The position numbers were made by a program, and so were the translations under genes. The notes beneath the pieces are model-generated. The model did no database searches. It saw only the letters and a program-made list of their open reading frames with translations, and was not told where the DNA came from. From Chloroflexota bacterium (lineage in GTDB: Bacteria > Chloroflexota > Limnocylindria > Limnocylindrales > CSP1-4): DNA of 6,541 nt. Where the stretch lies: contig JAJYDP010000284.1 in the NCBI GenBank assembly GCA_021777365.1, positions 1 to 6,541 of the forward strand, read 5' to 3'. Below are positions 1 to 6,044 of the stretch, piece after piece. Positions within the stretch are counted from its first letter, which is position 1, and each line of letters begins with the position of its first letter.

Positions 1-297
1 CCCTTCGACACGCAGCTCGACGACGCCCCGGTGCTCGACGCGAACCTGCAGGTCCAGCAGCAGTTGGGCCAGGTGAAGTTCGCGCCGGCCGGGAGCCCGG
101 CGGTGCGCGAGTTCCTCCTGCAGCGCCAGCCGCTGCTCGGCTTGCACGGCCACATCCACGAGTCGGCGGGCATCCGGCGGTTGGGCCGCACGATCGCCAT
201 CAACCCGGGGAGCGATTACGCGACCGGTGCGTTGAACGGGGCGCTGGTGACCCTCGAGCGCGACAAGGTCGCGGCCCACCAGCTCGTCCGCGGGTAG
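1..297 (+). CDS. Metallophosphoesterase (calcineurin-like), C-terminal part, 5' end outside window
   Basis: The frame is open from the first base and gives the last 98 residues of a protein ending at TAG 295-297. It reads PFDTQLDDAP at the window edge. It then has a run matching HGHIHES (window residues 49-55) and an INPGS motif (67-71). The paired histidines in GHIH are the last metal-ligand block of calcineurin-like phosphoesterases, and the NPGS turn after them is usual in the small archaeal/bacterial class that I would compare with PAE1087-type proteins. The enzyme would hydrolyse a phosphoester using a two-metal centre, probably in the cytosol; its substrate cannot be read from this part. 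The N-terminal metal motifs (DxH, GNHD) lie upstream of the window. It ends 20 nt before the sugar kinase on the same strand, so it is probably cotranscribed. The fold call is secure; the exact subfamily is from memory. Confidence 0.85.
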   Translation, partial: PFDTQLDDAPVLDANLQVQQQLGQVKFAPAGSPAVREFLLQRQPLLGLHGHIHESAGIRRLGRTIAINPGSDYATGALNGALVTLERDKVAAHQLVRG

Positions 298-303
298 CGA
301 GGG

Positions 304-309
304 AGGAGG
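304..309 (+). promoter_or_regulatory. Ribosome binding site for the FGGY kinase
   Basis: A perfect AGGAGG sits 8 nt before the GTG at 318 and decides that start. No ATG in this frame gives a better N-terminus, and the conserved LLAVDVGTSG motif begins at residue 14 when GTG 318 is used. Confidence 0.75.
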
Positions 310-317
310 GAGCGCAG

Positions 318-1856
318 GTGGGAGGGAGCCACGGGGCCGGCCGACCCGGTGAGGCCCTCCTCGCCGTGGATGTCGGGACGTCGGGGGCGCGAGCTTCCGC
401 GTTCGATCTCGACGGGCATCGCCTGCTCGAGGTGCGCCGCTCCTATCCGATCGTCTCGCCGCAGCCGGGGTGGGCGGAGCAGGACGCGCGCCTGTGGCAC
501 GCTGCCGCCCTGTCCGTCCTGGGCGGGGCCATCCGTGCCCTCGGGCCCGATGTCCGGGTGCTGGGCATCAGCCTCACCGGCCAGTGTCCGTCGGTCGTGC
601 CAACCGACGCCGCCGGGACACCGCTCGGACCCGGGCTCATGTACCGCGACAACCGGGCGTGGGCCGAAGCCAGCGAGTTTCGGGCGCGCTTCGGCGACGC
701 CGCGATCCACCGGCGCACCGGGCACCTCCCGGCGGCCTTTCACATCGGCCCCAAGGTGCTCTGGCTGCGCCGTCACCGCCCGGACCTCTTCGCCCGGACG
801 GCGCGTCTGCTCCAGCCACGGGACCTGGCCGTCCTGGCCCTGACCGGCGAACAGGCGACCGACGGGACGCATGCGGCGGCGACCCTGTTGTTCGACCTAC
901 GCGCGCGACGGTGGGACCCGTCGCTCTTTGCCGCCTTCGACCTGGACCCGGACCTCGTCCCGCCGGTGCGCGAGTCGTCCAGCGTGGTCGGCGAGTTGCG
1001 CCCGTCGCTGGTACGTCGCTTCGGACTCCCTCGGACCGTTCCCGTGGTCCTCGGCGGCGCCGACAGCCAGGCCTGCGCGCTCGGCGCGGGAGTCGTGGGA
1101 CCCGGCCCGGTCAGCGAGATGGCCGGCTCATCCACCTGCCTCAACGCGGCCGTCCCGGAGCCGCTCGACGAGCTCCTGGTGACGCACTACACCCACGTCG
1201 TGCCTGGCCCGTTCACCACCGAGACGGGCATCAACACGACCGGGGCCGCCGTCGACTGGCTGGCTGGCCTGCTCTACGGCGGACGCATCGGCCGCCCGCA
1301 CGGCGCCGACTACGTGCGCCTCGATACCGAGGCGTCAGCCGTCGAGCCCGGCGCGGATGGCGTGCTCGCACTGCCGGTCCTGGGCGACGGCGAGCGGACC
1401 GATCCCGACCTGCGCGCCACGTTCACCGGGCTCTCGCAACGCCACGGTCGCGCGGTCCTGGCCCGGGCGATGCTGGAGGGCACCGCGTTCGCCATGCGTC
1501 GGCAGCTCGACCTGCTGCGACGGGCCGGAGCGCCCGTGGACGAGCTCCGCGTCTCGGGGGGCGATACCCGTCTCGCCACCTGGAATCGCATCAAGGCGGA
1601 CGTCCTCGGCGTGCCCGTCGTTCGGGTGCCGGGGGACGCAACGAGCACCGGCGTGGCGATGCTGGCGGGCCTCGGGGCCGGCGTGTACCGGGAGCTCGAC
1701 GAAGCGATTGAGCGCTGTGTGCATCTCGAGGATCGAATCGAGCCCGACGAACGGACGCGTGAGCGGTACGCGCCGGCGTACGCGGCGCACTGCGCCCTCG
1801 CGGACTCGGCGGTCACGCGGTCCCGGGTGCGGCGGTCGCTGCACGAGGAGGCGTGA
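318..1856 (+). CDS. FGGY-family carbohydrate kinase
   Basis: This 512-aa protein is a full-length ATP-dependent sugar or polyol kinase with two actin-like domains. The N-terminal phosphate-binding motif is AVDVGTSGARASAFD (residues 16-30). GISLTGQ (83-89) and MYRDNRA (108-114) line the substrate pocket. GGADSQACALGAG (246-258) contains the likely catalytic base Asp249. The C-terminal domain has MLEGTAFAMRRQ (385-396), the ATP-site stretch RVSGGDTRLATWNRIKADVL (411-430) and GDATSTGVAMLAGLGAG (439-455). FGGY kinases range over xylulose, glycerol, gluconate, ribulose and erythritol. The length is nearer to erythritol-kinase-like members than to typical XylB (about 485 aa), and the partner gene points to a tetritol or tetrulose, but substrate is inference. 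The start is GTG with a strong RBS. The stop is one base before the epimerase ATG, so translation is probably coupled. No frameshift or missing motif is seen. Confidence 0.92.
   Translation: MGGSHGAGRPGEALLAVDVGTSGARASAFDLDGHRLLEVRRSYPIVSPQPGWAEQDARLWHAAALSVLGGAIRALGPDVRVLGISLTGQCPSVVPTDAAGTPLGPGLMYRDNRAWAEASEFRARFGDAAIHRRTGHLPAAFHIGPKVLWLRRHRPDLFARTARLLQPRDLAVLALTGEQATDGTHAAATLLFDLRARRWDPSLFAAFDLDPDLVPPVRESSSVVGELRPSLVRRFGLPRTVPVVLGGADSQACALGAGVVGPGPVSEMAGSSTCLNAAVPEPLDELLVTHYTHVVPGPFTTETGINTTGAAVDWLAGLLYGGRIGRPHGADYVRLDTEASAVEPGADGVLALPVLGDGERTDPDLRATFTGLSQRHGRAVLARAMLEGTAFAMRRQLDLLRRAGAPVDELRVSGGDTRLATWNRIKADVLGVPVVRVPGDATSTGVAMLAGLGAGVYRELDEAIERCVHLEDRIEPDERTRERYAPAYAAHCALADSAVTRSRVRRSLHEEA
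1845..1850 (+). promoter_or_regulatory. Ribosome binding site for the sugar-phosphate epimerase, inside the kinase 3' end
   Basis: GAGGAG lies within the last codons of the kinase, 7 nt before ATG 1858. It fixes this ATG as the epimerase start and suggests translational coupling across the TGA-G-ATG junction. Confidence 0.65.
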
Positions 1857-1857
1857 G

Positions 1858-2784
1858 ATGCAGCTTGAATTGGGGATCAACACCTGCTTCGCCGTCAAGC
1901 GCTGGCCGCGGCCAGACGACTGGGCGCCTATCGTCCGAGAGCGCCTCGGCCTCACACTGGTCGAGCACTCGTTCGACCTCGTCGAACCCGCTGACGAGGC
2001 CCACCTCGCCGGCGCAGCCGCCTCGGTCGTTGACGCCACCCGGCGGCACGGGATCCGCGTGCACTCGACGTTCACCGGCCTCGCCGCCTACTCGGCCAAC
2101 CTGCTGCTGCACCCTGAGCCCGCGGCCAGAGCGGCCGCGCTGGGCTGGTTCCGGCGAGCGATCGCCTTCACCGCAGCCGTGGGCGGGACGGCGACGGGCG
2201 GGCACGTGGGCGCGTTCTCCGTCAGCGAGTGGCGTGACCCGGGGTTCAGGCAGGAGCGCTGGGATGGCCTGAAGGCGGCGCTGCGGGACCTGTCGCATGC
2301 GGCGGCCGAGGCCGGACTGGAGTACCTGCTGGTGGAGAACCTCGCCGCCGCCCGCGAGCCATCGACCAGGGCCATGGTGCGCGAACTCCTTTCCCCTGCC
2401 GAGAGCGGCCACGCGGCGGTGGGGCTCTGTCTCGACGTGGGGCACATGTGCGTCCCGGGGACGAGCGGCCCGGAGCGCGACCCGTACGTCTGGCTGCGCG
2501 AGCTCGGTCCGAGCGCCCCGGAAGTCCAGCTCCAGCAGTCGGATGCGGGCGGAGACCACCATTGGCCCTTCACCCCCGAGCGCAATCGCCAGGGACGAAT
2601 CAACGCCGACCGCGTGATCGATGCGCTCGGCGAGAGTGGCACCCAGGCATGCACCCTGATCCTCGAAGTGATCCCGGCGTTCGAGCAGGATGATGACGCG
2701 GTGATCGACGACCTCGCCCGATCGGTCGACTACTGGCGCGAGGCGCTGGGCCGGCACGGTGCCGAGGCGGCGAACCGAGCATGA
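1858..2784 (+). CDS. Sugar-phosphate isomerase/epimerase, xylose-isomerase-like TIM barrel (EryC-like)
   Basis: The 308-aa protein has the AP-endonuclease-2 / xylose-isomerase-like barrel. It starts LELGINTCFAVKRW (3-16). Likely metal and catalytic residues sit at strand ends: Glu36 in LVEHS, Glu160 in LLVEN, Asp193 and His196 in CLDVGH, His234/His235 after QLQQSD (224-229), and Glu270 in LILEV. Such enzymes interconvert ketose phosphates or epimerise them at C3 using a divalent metal, in the cytosol. The FAVKRW opening and the QLQQ.D...HW block resemble what I remember of EryC and erythrulose-phosphate isomerases; that link is from memory and unsearched. The gene is coupled to the upstream FGGY kinase, which supports a phosphorylate-then-epimerise route. 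The same frame stays open upstream to 1357 but runs inside the kinase, so ATG 1858 is the start. Alternatives are hydroxypyruvate-isomerase-like or tagatose-3-epimerase-like activity. Confidence 0.88.
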   Translation: MQLELGINTCFAVKRWPRPDDWAPIVRERLGLTLVEHSFDLVEPADEAHLAGAAASVVDATRRHGIRVHSTFTGLAAYSANLLLHPEPAARAAALGWFRRAIAFTAAVGGTATGGHVGAFSVSEWRDPGFRQERWDGLKAALRDLSHAAAEAGLEYLLVENLAAAREPSTRAMVRELLSPAESGHAAVGLCLDVGHMCVPGTSGPERDPYVWLRELGPSAPEVQLQQSDAGGDHHWPFTPERNRQGRINADRVIDALGESGTQACTLILEVIPAFEQDDDAVIDDLARSVDYWREALGRHGAEAANRA

Positions 2785-2828
2785 GGGCGACATCGGTCAA
2801 GTCCCGACTCGTGGCTCACCCTCCGCGT

Positions 2829-2856
2829 CCGGCGCCGGCCCAGCGGCCGGCGCCGG
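2829..2856 (+). terminator. Perfect 12-bp GC hairpin after the sugar operon
   Basis: Arms CCGGCGCCGGCC (2829-2840) and GGCCGGCGCCGG (2845-2856) are exact reverse complements around the loop CAGC. The hairpin lies 44 nt after the epimerase stop. No T-run follows, so it is not a classical intrinsic terminator, but strong U-less stems often end operons in high-GC bacteria. It could also protect the 3' end of the mRNA or be a REP-like repeat. Confidence 0.6.
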
Positions 2857-2985
2857 CGTACAGCGCAGCACACGGCGCGCCGCCCGTGGTCTCGGTTGGT
2901 GGGTTGGTGCGGTTGGGATGATCATTGCGGTCGCGCAGAGCCCCGAACCTTGCCCAGCGGGGGCCCTTTGTCCAGCGTCGGGGCC

Positions 2986-4200
2986 ATGACGCGACGGGCG
3001 GTGCGCTATCTCAACCCGGATGGCGGCCTGGCATCGGTCACGAGCGGGGCCCGCCGCGGGCCAGTTCAGATGACGGTGGGGCCGCTTGACGTGATCATTC
3101 CCACGGACGCCCTGCGGGCCGGGGGCACGGGCCGGGTCCTCGGGTTCACGCTGAAGGCACCCTCGACCCTCGGCACGTTCCTGCGCAGCTTCCGCTGGGG
3201 CCATGTCCGGCAGCTCGACCGGGTCAGCCGGGAACTGCTCGCCCGAGCCTGGGCGGCGGGCGCCGGACCCGGTGCCGAGCCCCTCACCATCGATCTCGAC
3301 TCCACGATCTGCGAGACCTACGGCCTCGCCAAGGAGGGTGCCCGTCATCACGGCTACACCGGGGTGCGCGGCTACCACCCCCTCCTCGCGGTGGCCGCCG
3401 GAACCGGCGAGGTGCTCATGGCGCGCCTGCGCGAGGGCCACGCCAACACCGTGCGGGGGGCCGCCCACTTCCTGCGCGAGACGATCGGGCGGGTGCGGCA
3501 GGCCGGCGCCAGGGGGCCACTCACCCTGCGGGCCGACTCGGGCTTCTATGCCTCCGAGGTCGTCGCGGTCTGCCGCACGCTGGACGTCCGCTTCAGCATC
3601 ACGGTGCGCCTGAGCCCGGCGCTGCACCGCCGCATCGAGGCGATCCCCGAGGAGGCCTGGACCCCCATCCCGTACTGGCTCGACGGCGGCGCCGACGTGG
3701 CTGAGACGACCTACACCCCGTTCGCCGACCAGCCGGACGCGAAGCCCGTGCGCCTCATCGTGCGGCGGGTGAAGCCCACCCCGGGCAGCCAGCTGGCGCT
3801 CCTCACGCTCTACGACGTCCATGCCTTCATCACCGACCGTGAGGGCGACACGCTCACCCTCGAGGCCGACCACCGGCGCCATGCCGAGATCGAGAACGCC
3901 ATCCGGGACCTGAAGTACGGCGTGGGCTTGAACCACCTGCCCTCGGGTCGGTTCGCCGCCAACGGGGCCTGGCTGGCGGTCCAGGTGCTGGCCCATAACC
4001 TGGCGCGCTGGACCGCCCGCATCGGGCTCAACGCCGGCATCGTCACCACCAGGACCCTGCGTCGCCGGCTCTTCAACCTGGCTGGGCGGCTCACCCGCTC
4101 GGCCCGTCGCCTCACCCTGCACCTGCCGGCGCGCTGGCCCTGGGCGACGAGCTTCACGGCCGCTCTCGCGCGCATGCGGGCGATCCCGCTCCGGGCCTGA
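2986..4200 (+). CDS. IS1380-family transposase (DDE), short N-terminus
   Basis: This 404-aa protein is a DDE transposase of the IS1380 family. Key blocks in order are APSTLGTFLRSF (58-69), IDLDSTICETYG (102-113) with catalytic Asp105, GYTGVRGYHPLLA (123-135), LRADSGFYAS (181-190) with Asp184, and HAEIENAIRDLKYG (299-312) with Glu303. LPSGRFAANGAWL (318-330) follows, a block usual in this family. It would cut and rejoin element ends during transposition. From ATG 2986 about 57 residues precede APSTLG, whereas relatives I remember have about 90, including a FDD...AGL helix region that is not found in any frame here. In-frame TTG 2896 and GTG 2899 would add 29-30 residues that do not look homologous. 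No good RBS precedes 2986, so the start is uncertain and the protein may be N-terminally truncated. The catalytic core has no frameshift. Confidence 0.88.
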   Translation: MTRRAVRYLNPDGGLASVTSGARRGPVQMTVGPLDVIIPTDALRAGGTGRVLGFTLKAPSTLGTFLRSFRWGHVRQLDRVSRELLARAWAAGAGPGAEPLTIDLDSTICETYGLAKEGARHHGYTGVRGYHPLLAVAAGTGEVLMARLREGHANTVRGAAHFLRETIGRVRQAGARGPLTLRADSGFYASEVVAVCRTLDVRFSITVRLSPALHRRIEAIPEEAWTPIPYWLDGGADVAETTYTPFADQPDAKPVRLIVRRVKPTPGSQLALLTLYDVHAFITDREGDTLTLEADHRRHAEIENAIRDLKYGVGLNHLPSGRFAANGAWLAVQVLAHNLARWTARIGLNAGIVTTRTLRRRLFNLAGRLTRSARRLTLHLPARWPWATSFTAALARMRAIPLRA

Positions 4201-4248
4201 GGGAACCTCCGACCCGCTCGGCCGCTCGGGGACCCGGCGGGAGCCTGC

Positions 4249-4310
4249 CCCTCGCGGCGTCGGGCACGTTCGGGCAGTCCGGATTGGGCGTCCCGACGCC
4301 GCTGCGAGGG
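4249..4310. repeat. Large imperfect inverted repeat after the transposase
   Basis: CCCTCGCGGCGTCGGG (4249-4264) pairs with CCCGACGCCGCTGCGAGGG (4292-4310). The core is an 11-bp perfect match (4254-4264 with 4292-4302), followed by a 3-nt bulge and further pairs. The loop is 27 nt. It begins 48 nt after the transposase stop and 78 nt before the convergent helicase stop. It may be an IS terminal structure, a terminator serving both convergent genes, or both. The rest of 4201-4387 shows no gene. Confidence 0.55.
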
Positions 4311-4387
4311 CCGCCAACGTGCCAGCCGGTGGTCGCCCGCCGTCGATCAGTCGGCCAGACGCCCGTTTCGGCCCTCAACCAACCCGG

Positions 4388-5512
4388 TCAGCCGGAGGTT
4401 CGGTGGATTCGGGAGTACTCGTAGCGCGCGGTCTGCCCGGCGCCGACTTGGGCCGCCGCGAGCCGGCCGTCGGCGACGAGGTGATCGACAGCGCGTCCGA
4501 TCAGCCAGTCCTGCCATTGCCTGGGCGCGACGCCGAGGGCGGCGAAGAGGTCCGAGCGGGTAGCGCGGGTCCTGGTCGTGGCGACGCGCTCGCGGACGAT
4601 GTCGAGGAGCCGCTCCGCGAGTCCGCCCGACGGGGGCGCGATGGGGGAGGGCACGTGCAGTGGAGCGGCGCCGTAGCGAGGCTGCCAGCCCCGATCGGGC
4701 ACGAACAGGGTCCGCGTCGCGTGCCAGGTCACGGCGACGCTCGCGGTGCCGCCCATGCGCTGCTTGGCCACGATGAGCTGGGTCGGCGCCCCGCCGGCCT
4801 CGAGCTCGGCGCGCTTCGACGCCTCGAGGAAGTACGAGGGCCGGTGGAGGAACAGCACGACATCGCCGTCCTGTTCGAGGGAGCCCGACGCGCGCAGGTC
4901 CGAGAGGACCGGGGTGTGGTCCTCACGGCGGGCCACGTCCCGGTTCATCTGGGCCAGAGCGAGGACCGGCACCTCCAGCTGCATCGCCAGCGATTTGAGT
5001 GCCCCCGAGACGTGGGTGAGCGTCTCCAGCAAGCTGCTCGTCTTCGGTGCCGTGAGCAGATGTACGTGGTCGACCACGAGGAGCGCCGGCCGGCCGTGGG
5101 CGGCGGCGTGGCGCTCAACGGCATCGCGGAGCGCCTCGACGGTGCGCGGCAGGTCGTCGCGCACCTGGATGGGCAGTGCGGCGATCCGCCGCACTGCCCC
5201 GACCGCGCGAGGGAGATCCCGCGCGCTCCACCCGCGCGGCGGGTGGTAGCCGTCCTGCACGTCGGCCACCTGCGCCGCCATGCGCAGGTACACTTCCCGG
5301 CCGCTCATCTCGTAGCTCGCCATGAGGATCGCGCCGAAGCGGTCGGGGTGCTGCTCGACGATCGTCGCGGCGCCGAGGGCGATCTGGCTGCCCAGGGCGC
5401 TCTTGCCCATGCCGGGCGGCGGCGGACGTGCGGGGCGCTCGCCAGCAGACGGCCGCGTTGAGCACGAGATGAGACTCGATCCCAGTTCGGTGACATCGCC
5501 ATCAGATTTCAC
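4388..5512 (-). CDS. DnaB-type helicase motor with C-terminal winged-helix-like tail; N-terminal domain missing
   Basis: From GTG 5512 this is 374 aa. It has the RecA-like hexameric helicase core: Walker A GMGKSAL (34-40, Lys37), MASYEMS (64-70, Glu68 matching the catalytic Glu of DnaB SLEMS), Walker B LLVVDHVHL (144-152, Asp148), and ALAQMNRDVARR (185-196). LSDLRASGSLEQDGDVVLFLHR (203-224) and IVAKQRMGG (247-255, arginine-finger region) complete it. It would unwind DNA 5'-3' as a ring using NTP. Residues 297-368 form an extra domain resembling a winged helix (SDLFAALGV, AVDHLVADGRLAAA), probably DNA-binding. Normal DnaB has about 200 residues before Walker A; here homology begins at the P-loop and residues 1-33 look non-homologous. 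The start is poorly supported (weak RBS). The frame stays open to 5806 but that part opposes another gene. It could be a truncated relic or an accessory phage/plasmid-type helicase. Confidence 0.75.
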   Translation of the reverse strand: MKSDGDVTELGSSLISCSTRPSAGERPARPPPPGMGKSALGSQIALGAATIVEQHPDRFGAILMASYEMSGREVYLRMAAQVADVQDGYHPPRGWSARDLPRAVGAVRRIAALPIQVRDDLPRTVEALRDAVERHAAAHGRPALLVVDHVHLLTAPKTSSLLETLTHVSGALKSLAMQLEVPVLALAQMNRDVARREDHTPVLSDLRASGSLEQDGDVVLFLHRPSYFLEASKRAELEAGGAPTQLIVAKQRMGGTASVAVTWHATRTLFVPDRGWQPRYGAAPLHVPSPIAPPSGGLAERLLDIVRERVATTRTRATRSDLFAALGVAPRQWQDWLIGRAVDHLVADGRLAAAQVGAGQTARYEYSRIHRTSG

Positions 5513-5541
5513 TGCCCACCGGAAGGCTCGAATCTCGCCTC

Positions 5542-5570
5542 TTGACGACAGCGTGCACGCTTCCGAGACT
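5542..5570 (+). promoter_or_regulatory. Candidate promoter for the 92-aa protein gene
   Basis: TTGACG (5542-5547) is a near-perfect -35 box. With a 17-nt spacer the -10 would be GAGACT (5565-5570), which keeps the A, A and T at positions 2, 4 and 6 of TATAAT. It lies in the divergent gap between the helicase and the 92-aa gene and leaves a leader of about 57 nt. The -10 is weak, so this is a prediction only. Confidence 0.4.
5550..5561. promoter_or_regulatory. 12-bp perfect palindrome, possible operator
   Basis: AGCGTGCACGCT is self-complementary over all 12 bases. It sits inside the spacer of the candidate promoter, where a bound dimeric repressor would block RNA polymerase, or a MerR-type activator would act. 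It also lies about 38 nt upstream of the helicase start on the other strand, so it could control both genes. No regulator gene is present in the window. Confidence 0.4.
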
Positions 5571-5618
5571 CCTGCGTTTCTCCCAACAGGGGCTCGTTCC
5601 GGACCGACGGCGTCCGGC

Positions 5619-5625
5619 GAAGGAG
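5619..5625 (+). promoter_or_regulatory. Ribosome binding site for the 92-aa protein
   Basis: GAAGGAG is 8 nt before ATG 5634. It chooses this ATG over the longer in-frame reading that extends left to 5322 through the promoter region and antisense to the helicase. Confidence 0.65.
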
Positions 5626-5633
5626 CGTTCAGG

Positions 5634-5912
5634 ATGGAAGCACTGCAGACAATCCGGCGTCCGGCGTGGCGGCGGTTCGGGCCCGCTGAAGAACTCCCCA
5701 TGGTTCTCCGCGACCTTTGGGCGCGGGAGATCGAGCCCGACGTCGCGGTGGCGGCGACCCCGGTGGGTATGGTGGTCGTGGTGGTCGCGCCGAGCGGGGC
5801 ATTCACCGTCGGCCTCCTGCCGCCATCCCCGGCAGAGGTGAGCCTGGACGAGCTGCGCCGGCTCCTCGAGCCCTACCGGGAGCGGATCGCGGGAGCCACG
5901 TCGGACTGCTGA
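5634..5912 (+). CDS. Hypothetical protein, 92 aa
   Basis: I do not recognise this family. The protein begins MEALQTIRRPAWRRFGP and has an amphipathic stretch EELPMVLRDLWAREI (19-33). A strongly hydrophobic strand-like segment, VGMVVVVVAPSGAFTVGLL (44-62), follows. An acidic/basic helix SLDELRRLLEPYRERI (70-85) ends it. The hydrophobic run contains a proline-serine-glycine turn and no long helix, so a small beta-hairpin plus helix domain is more likely than a membrane span. There is no signal peptide. It is supported as a real gene by its strong RBS, upstream promoter-like sequence, an ATG start and GC-rich third positions. It is divergent from the helicase and convergent with the membrane protein gene, so it stands alone as a single-gene unit. 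The VVVVV run comes from a near-perfect 9-nt tandem duplication at 5771-5788. Confidence 0.65.
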   Translation: MEALQTIRRPAWRRFGPAEELPMVLRDLWAREIEPDVAVAATPVGMVVVVVAPSGAFTVGLLPPSPAEVSLDELRRLLEPYRERIAGATSDC

Positions 5913-5999
5913 CGGGTCGACGTTCGCCTGCCGTCGCGCAGCTTCCCGCAGCACCGGGATCCGACGCCGTGCGCCTCGCTCGTGCGGGGTCTGGGGGCC

Positions 6000-6043
6000 C
6001 CGTGTCGGTGGTGCGGAGCTGGTGCAGGGGCCGCCGGACACGG
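6000..6043. terminator. Bulged hairpin between convergent genes
   Basis: CCGTGTC (6000-6006) pairs with GACACGG (6037-6043). Inside this, GGTGG (6007-6011) pairs with CCGCC (6031-6035) with one G-T wobble, leaving G6036 bulged. The loop of 19 nt contains TGC/GCA that could pair further. It lies in the 154-nt gap between the convergent 92-aa and membrane-protein genes and could stop transcription from both sides. There is no T-run. Confidence 0.4.
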
Positions 6044-6044
6044 C

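Larger units (their letters stand above)
2964..4310 (+). mobile_element. IS1380-family insertion sequence (ends uncertain)
   Basis: The element is defined by its transposase. Its boundaries are a guess from the best inverted match found: CCCTTTGTCCAGCGTCGGG at 2964-2982, and the reverse complement of 4292-4310, which is CCCTCGCAGCGGCGTCGGG. They agree at about 13 of 19 positions, including CCCT and GCGTCGGG. No target-site duplication is visible outside them, and the left match is only 3 nt from the transposase ATG, which is tight for this family. The resulting 1.35 kb is shorter than the usual 1.5-1.7 kb or more, so the left end may be degraded or lie further upstream (2785-2960, otherwise empty). 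Confidence 0.45.

Noticed and set aside
470..1711. 413-codon plus-strand frame inside the kinase
   Set aside because: It overlaps the FGGY gene in another frame and is almost entirely Arg/Pro/Gly/Ala, typical of a shadow frame in high-GC DNA.
1357..1857. Upstream extension of the epimerase frame
   Set aside because: It lies wholly within the kinase; the ATG at 1858 has a well-spaced GAGGAG and begins directly with the first barrel strand.
2797..4317. 506-codon minus-strand open frame opposite the transposase
   Set aside because: It is antisense to a protein with a clear DDE triad, is rich in Arg/Gly/Pro/Glu with no recognisable domain, and arises from GC-biased codons of the real gene.
2897..4390. 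GGGTTGGT near 2902 and its inverse near 4375-4386 as IS ends
   Set aside because: An 8-bp match is expected by chance between two flanks of this size, no duplication accompanies it, and the right copy would run to the helicase stop codon.
4319..5461. 380-codon plus-strand open frame opposite the helicase
   Set aside because: The true strand carries all DnaB motifs; the plus-strand product is low-complexity with no motif and no RBS-supported start.
5399..5512. Intein remnant at the helicase P-loop
   Set aside because: DnaB inteins do insert near this motif, but no His-Asn splice junction or Hedgehog/intein blocks are seen before GMGKS.
5322..5633. In-frame upstream extension of the 92-aa gene
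   Set aside because: It runs antisense through the helicase P-loop region and across the candidate promoter; GAAGGAG points to ATG 5634.
5771..5788. 9-nt tandem repeat as a phase-variation tract
   Set aside because: There are only two copies, the unit is a multiple of three, and it merely encodes a valine run.
5513..5806. In-frame N-terminal extension of the helicase
   Set aside because: It has no DnaB N-terminal similarity, has poor coding character (Thr/Ser/Arg-rich), and opposes the 92-aa gene that has a strong RBS.
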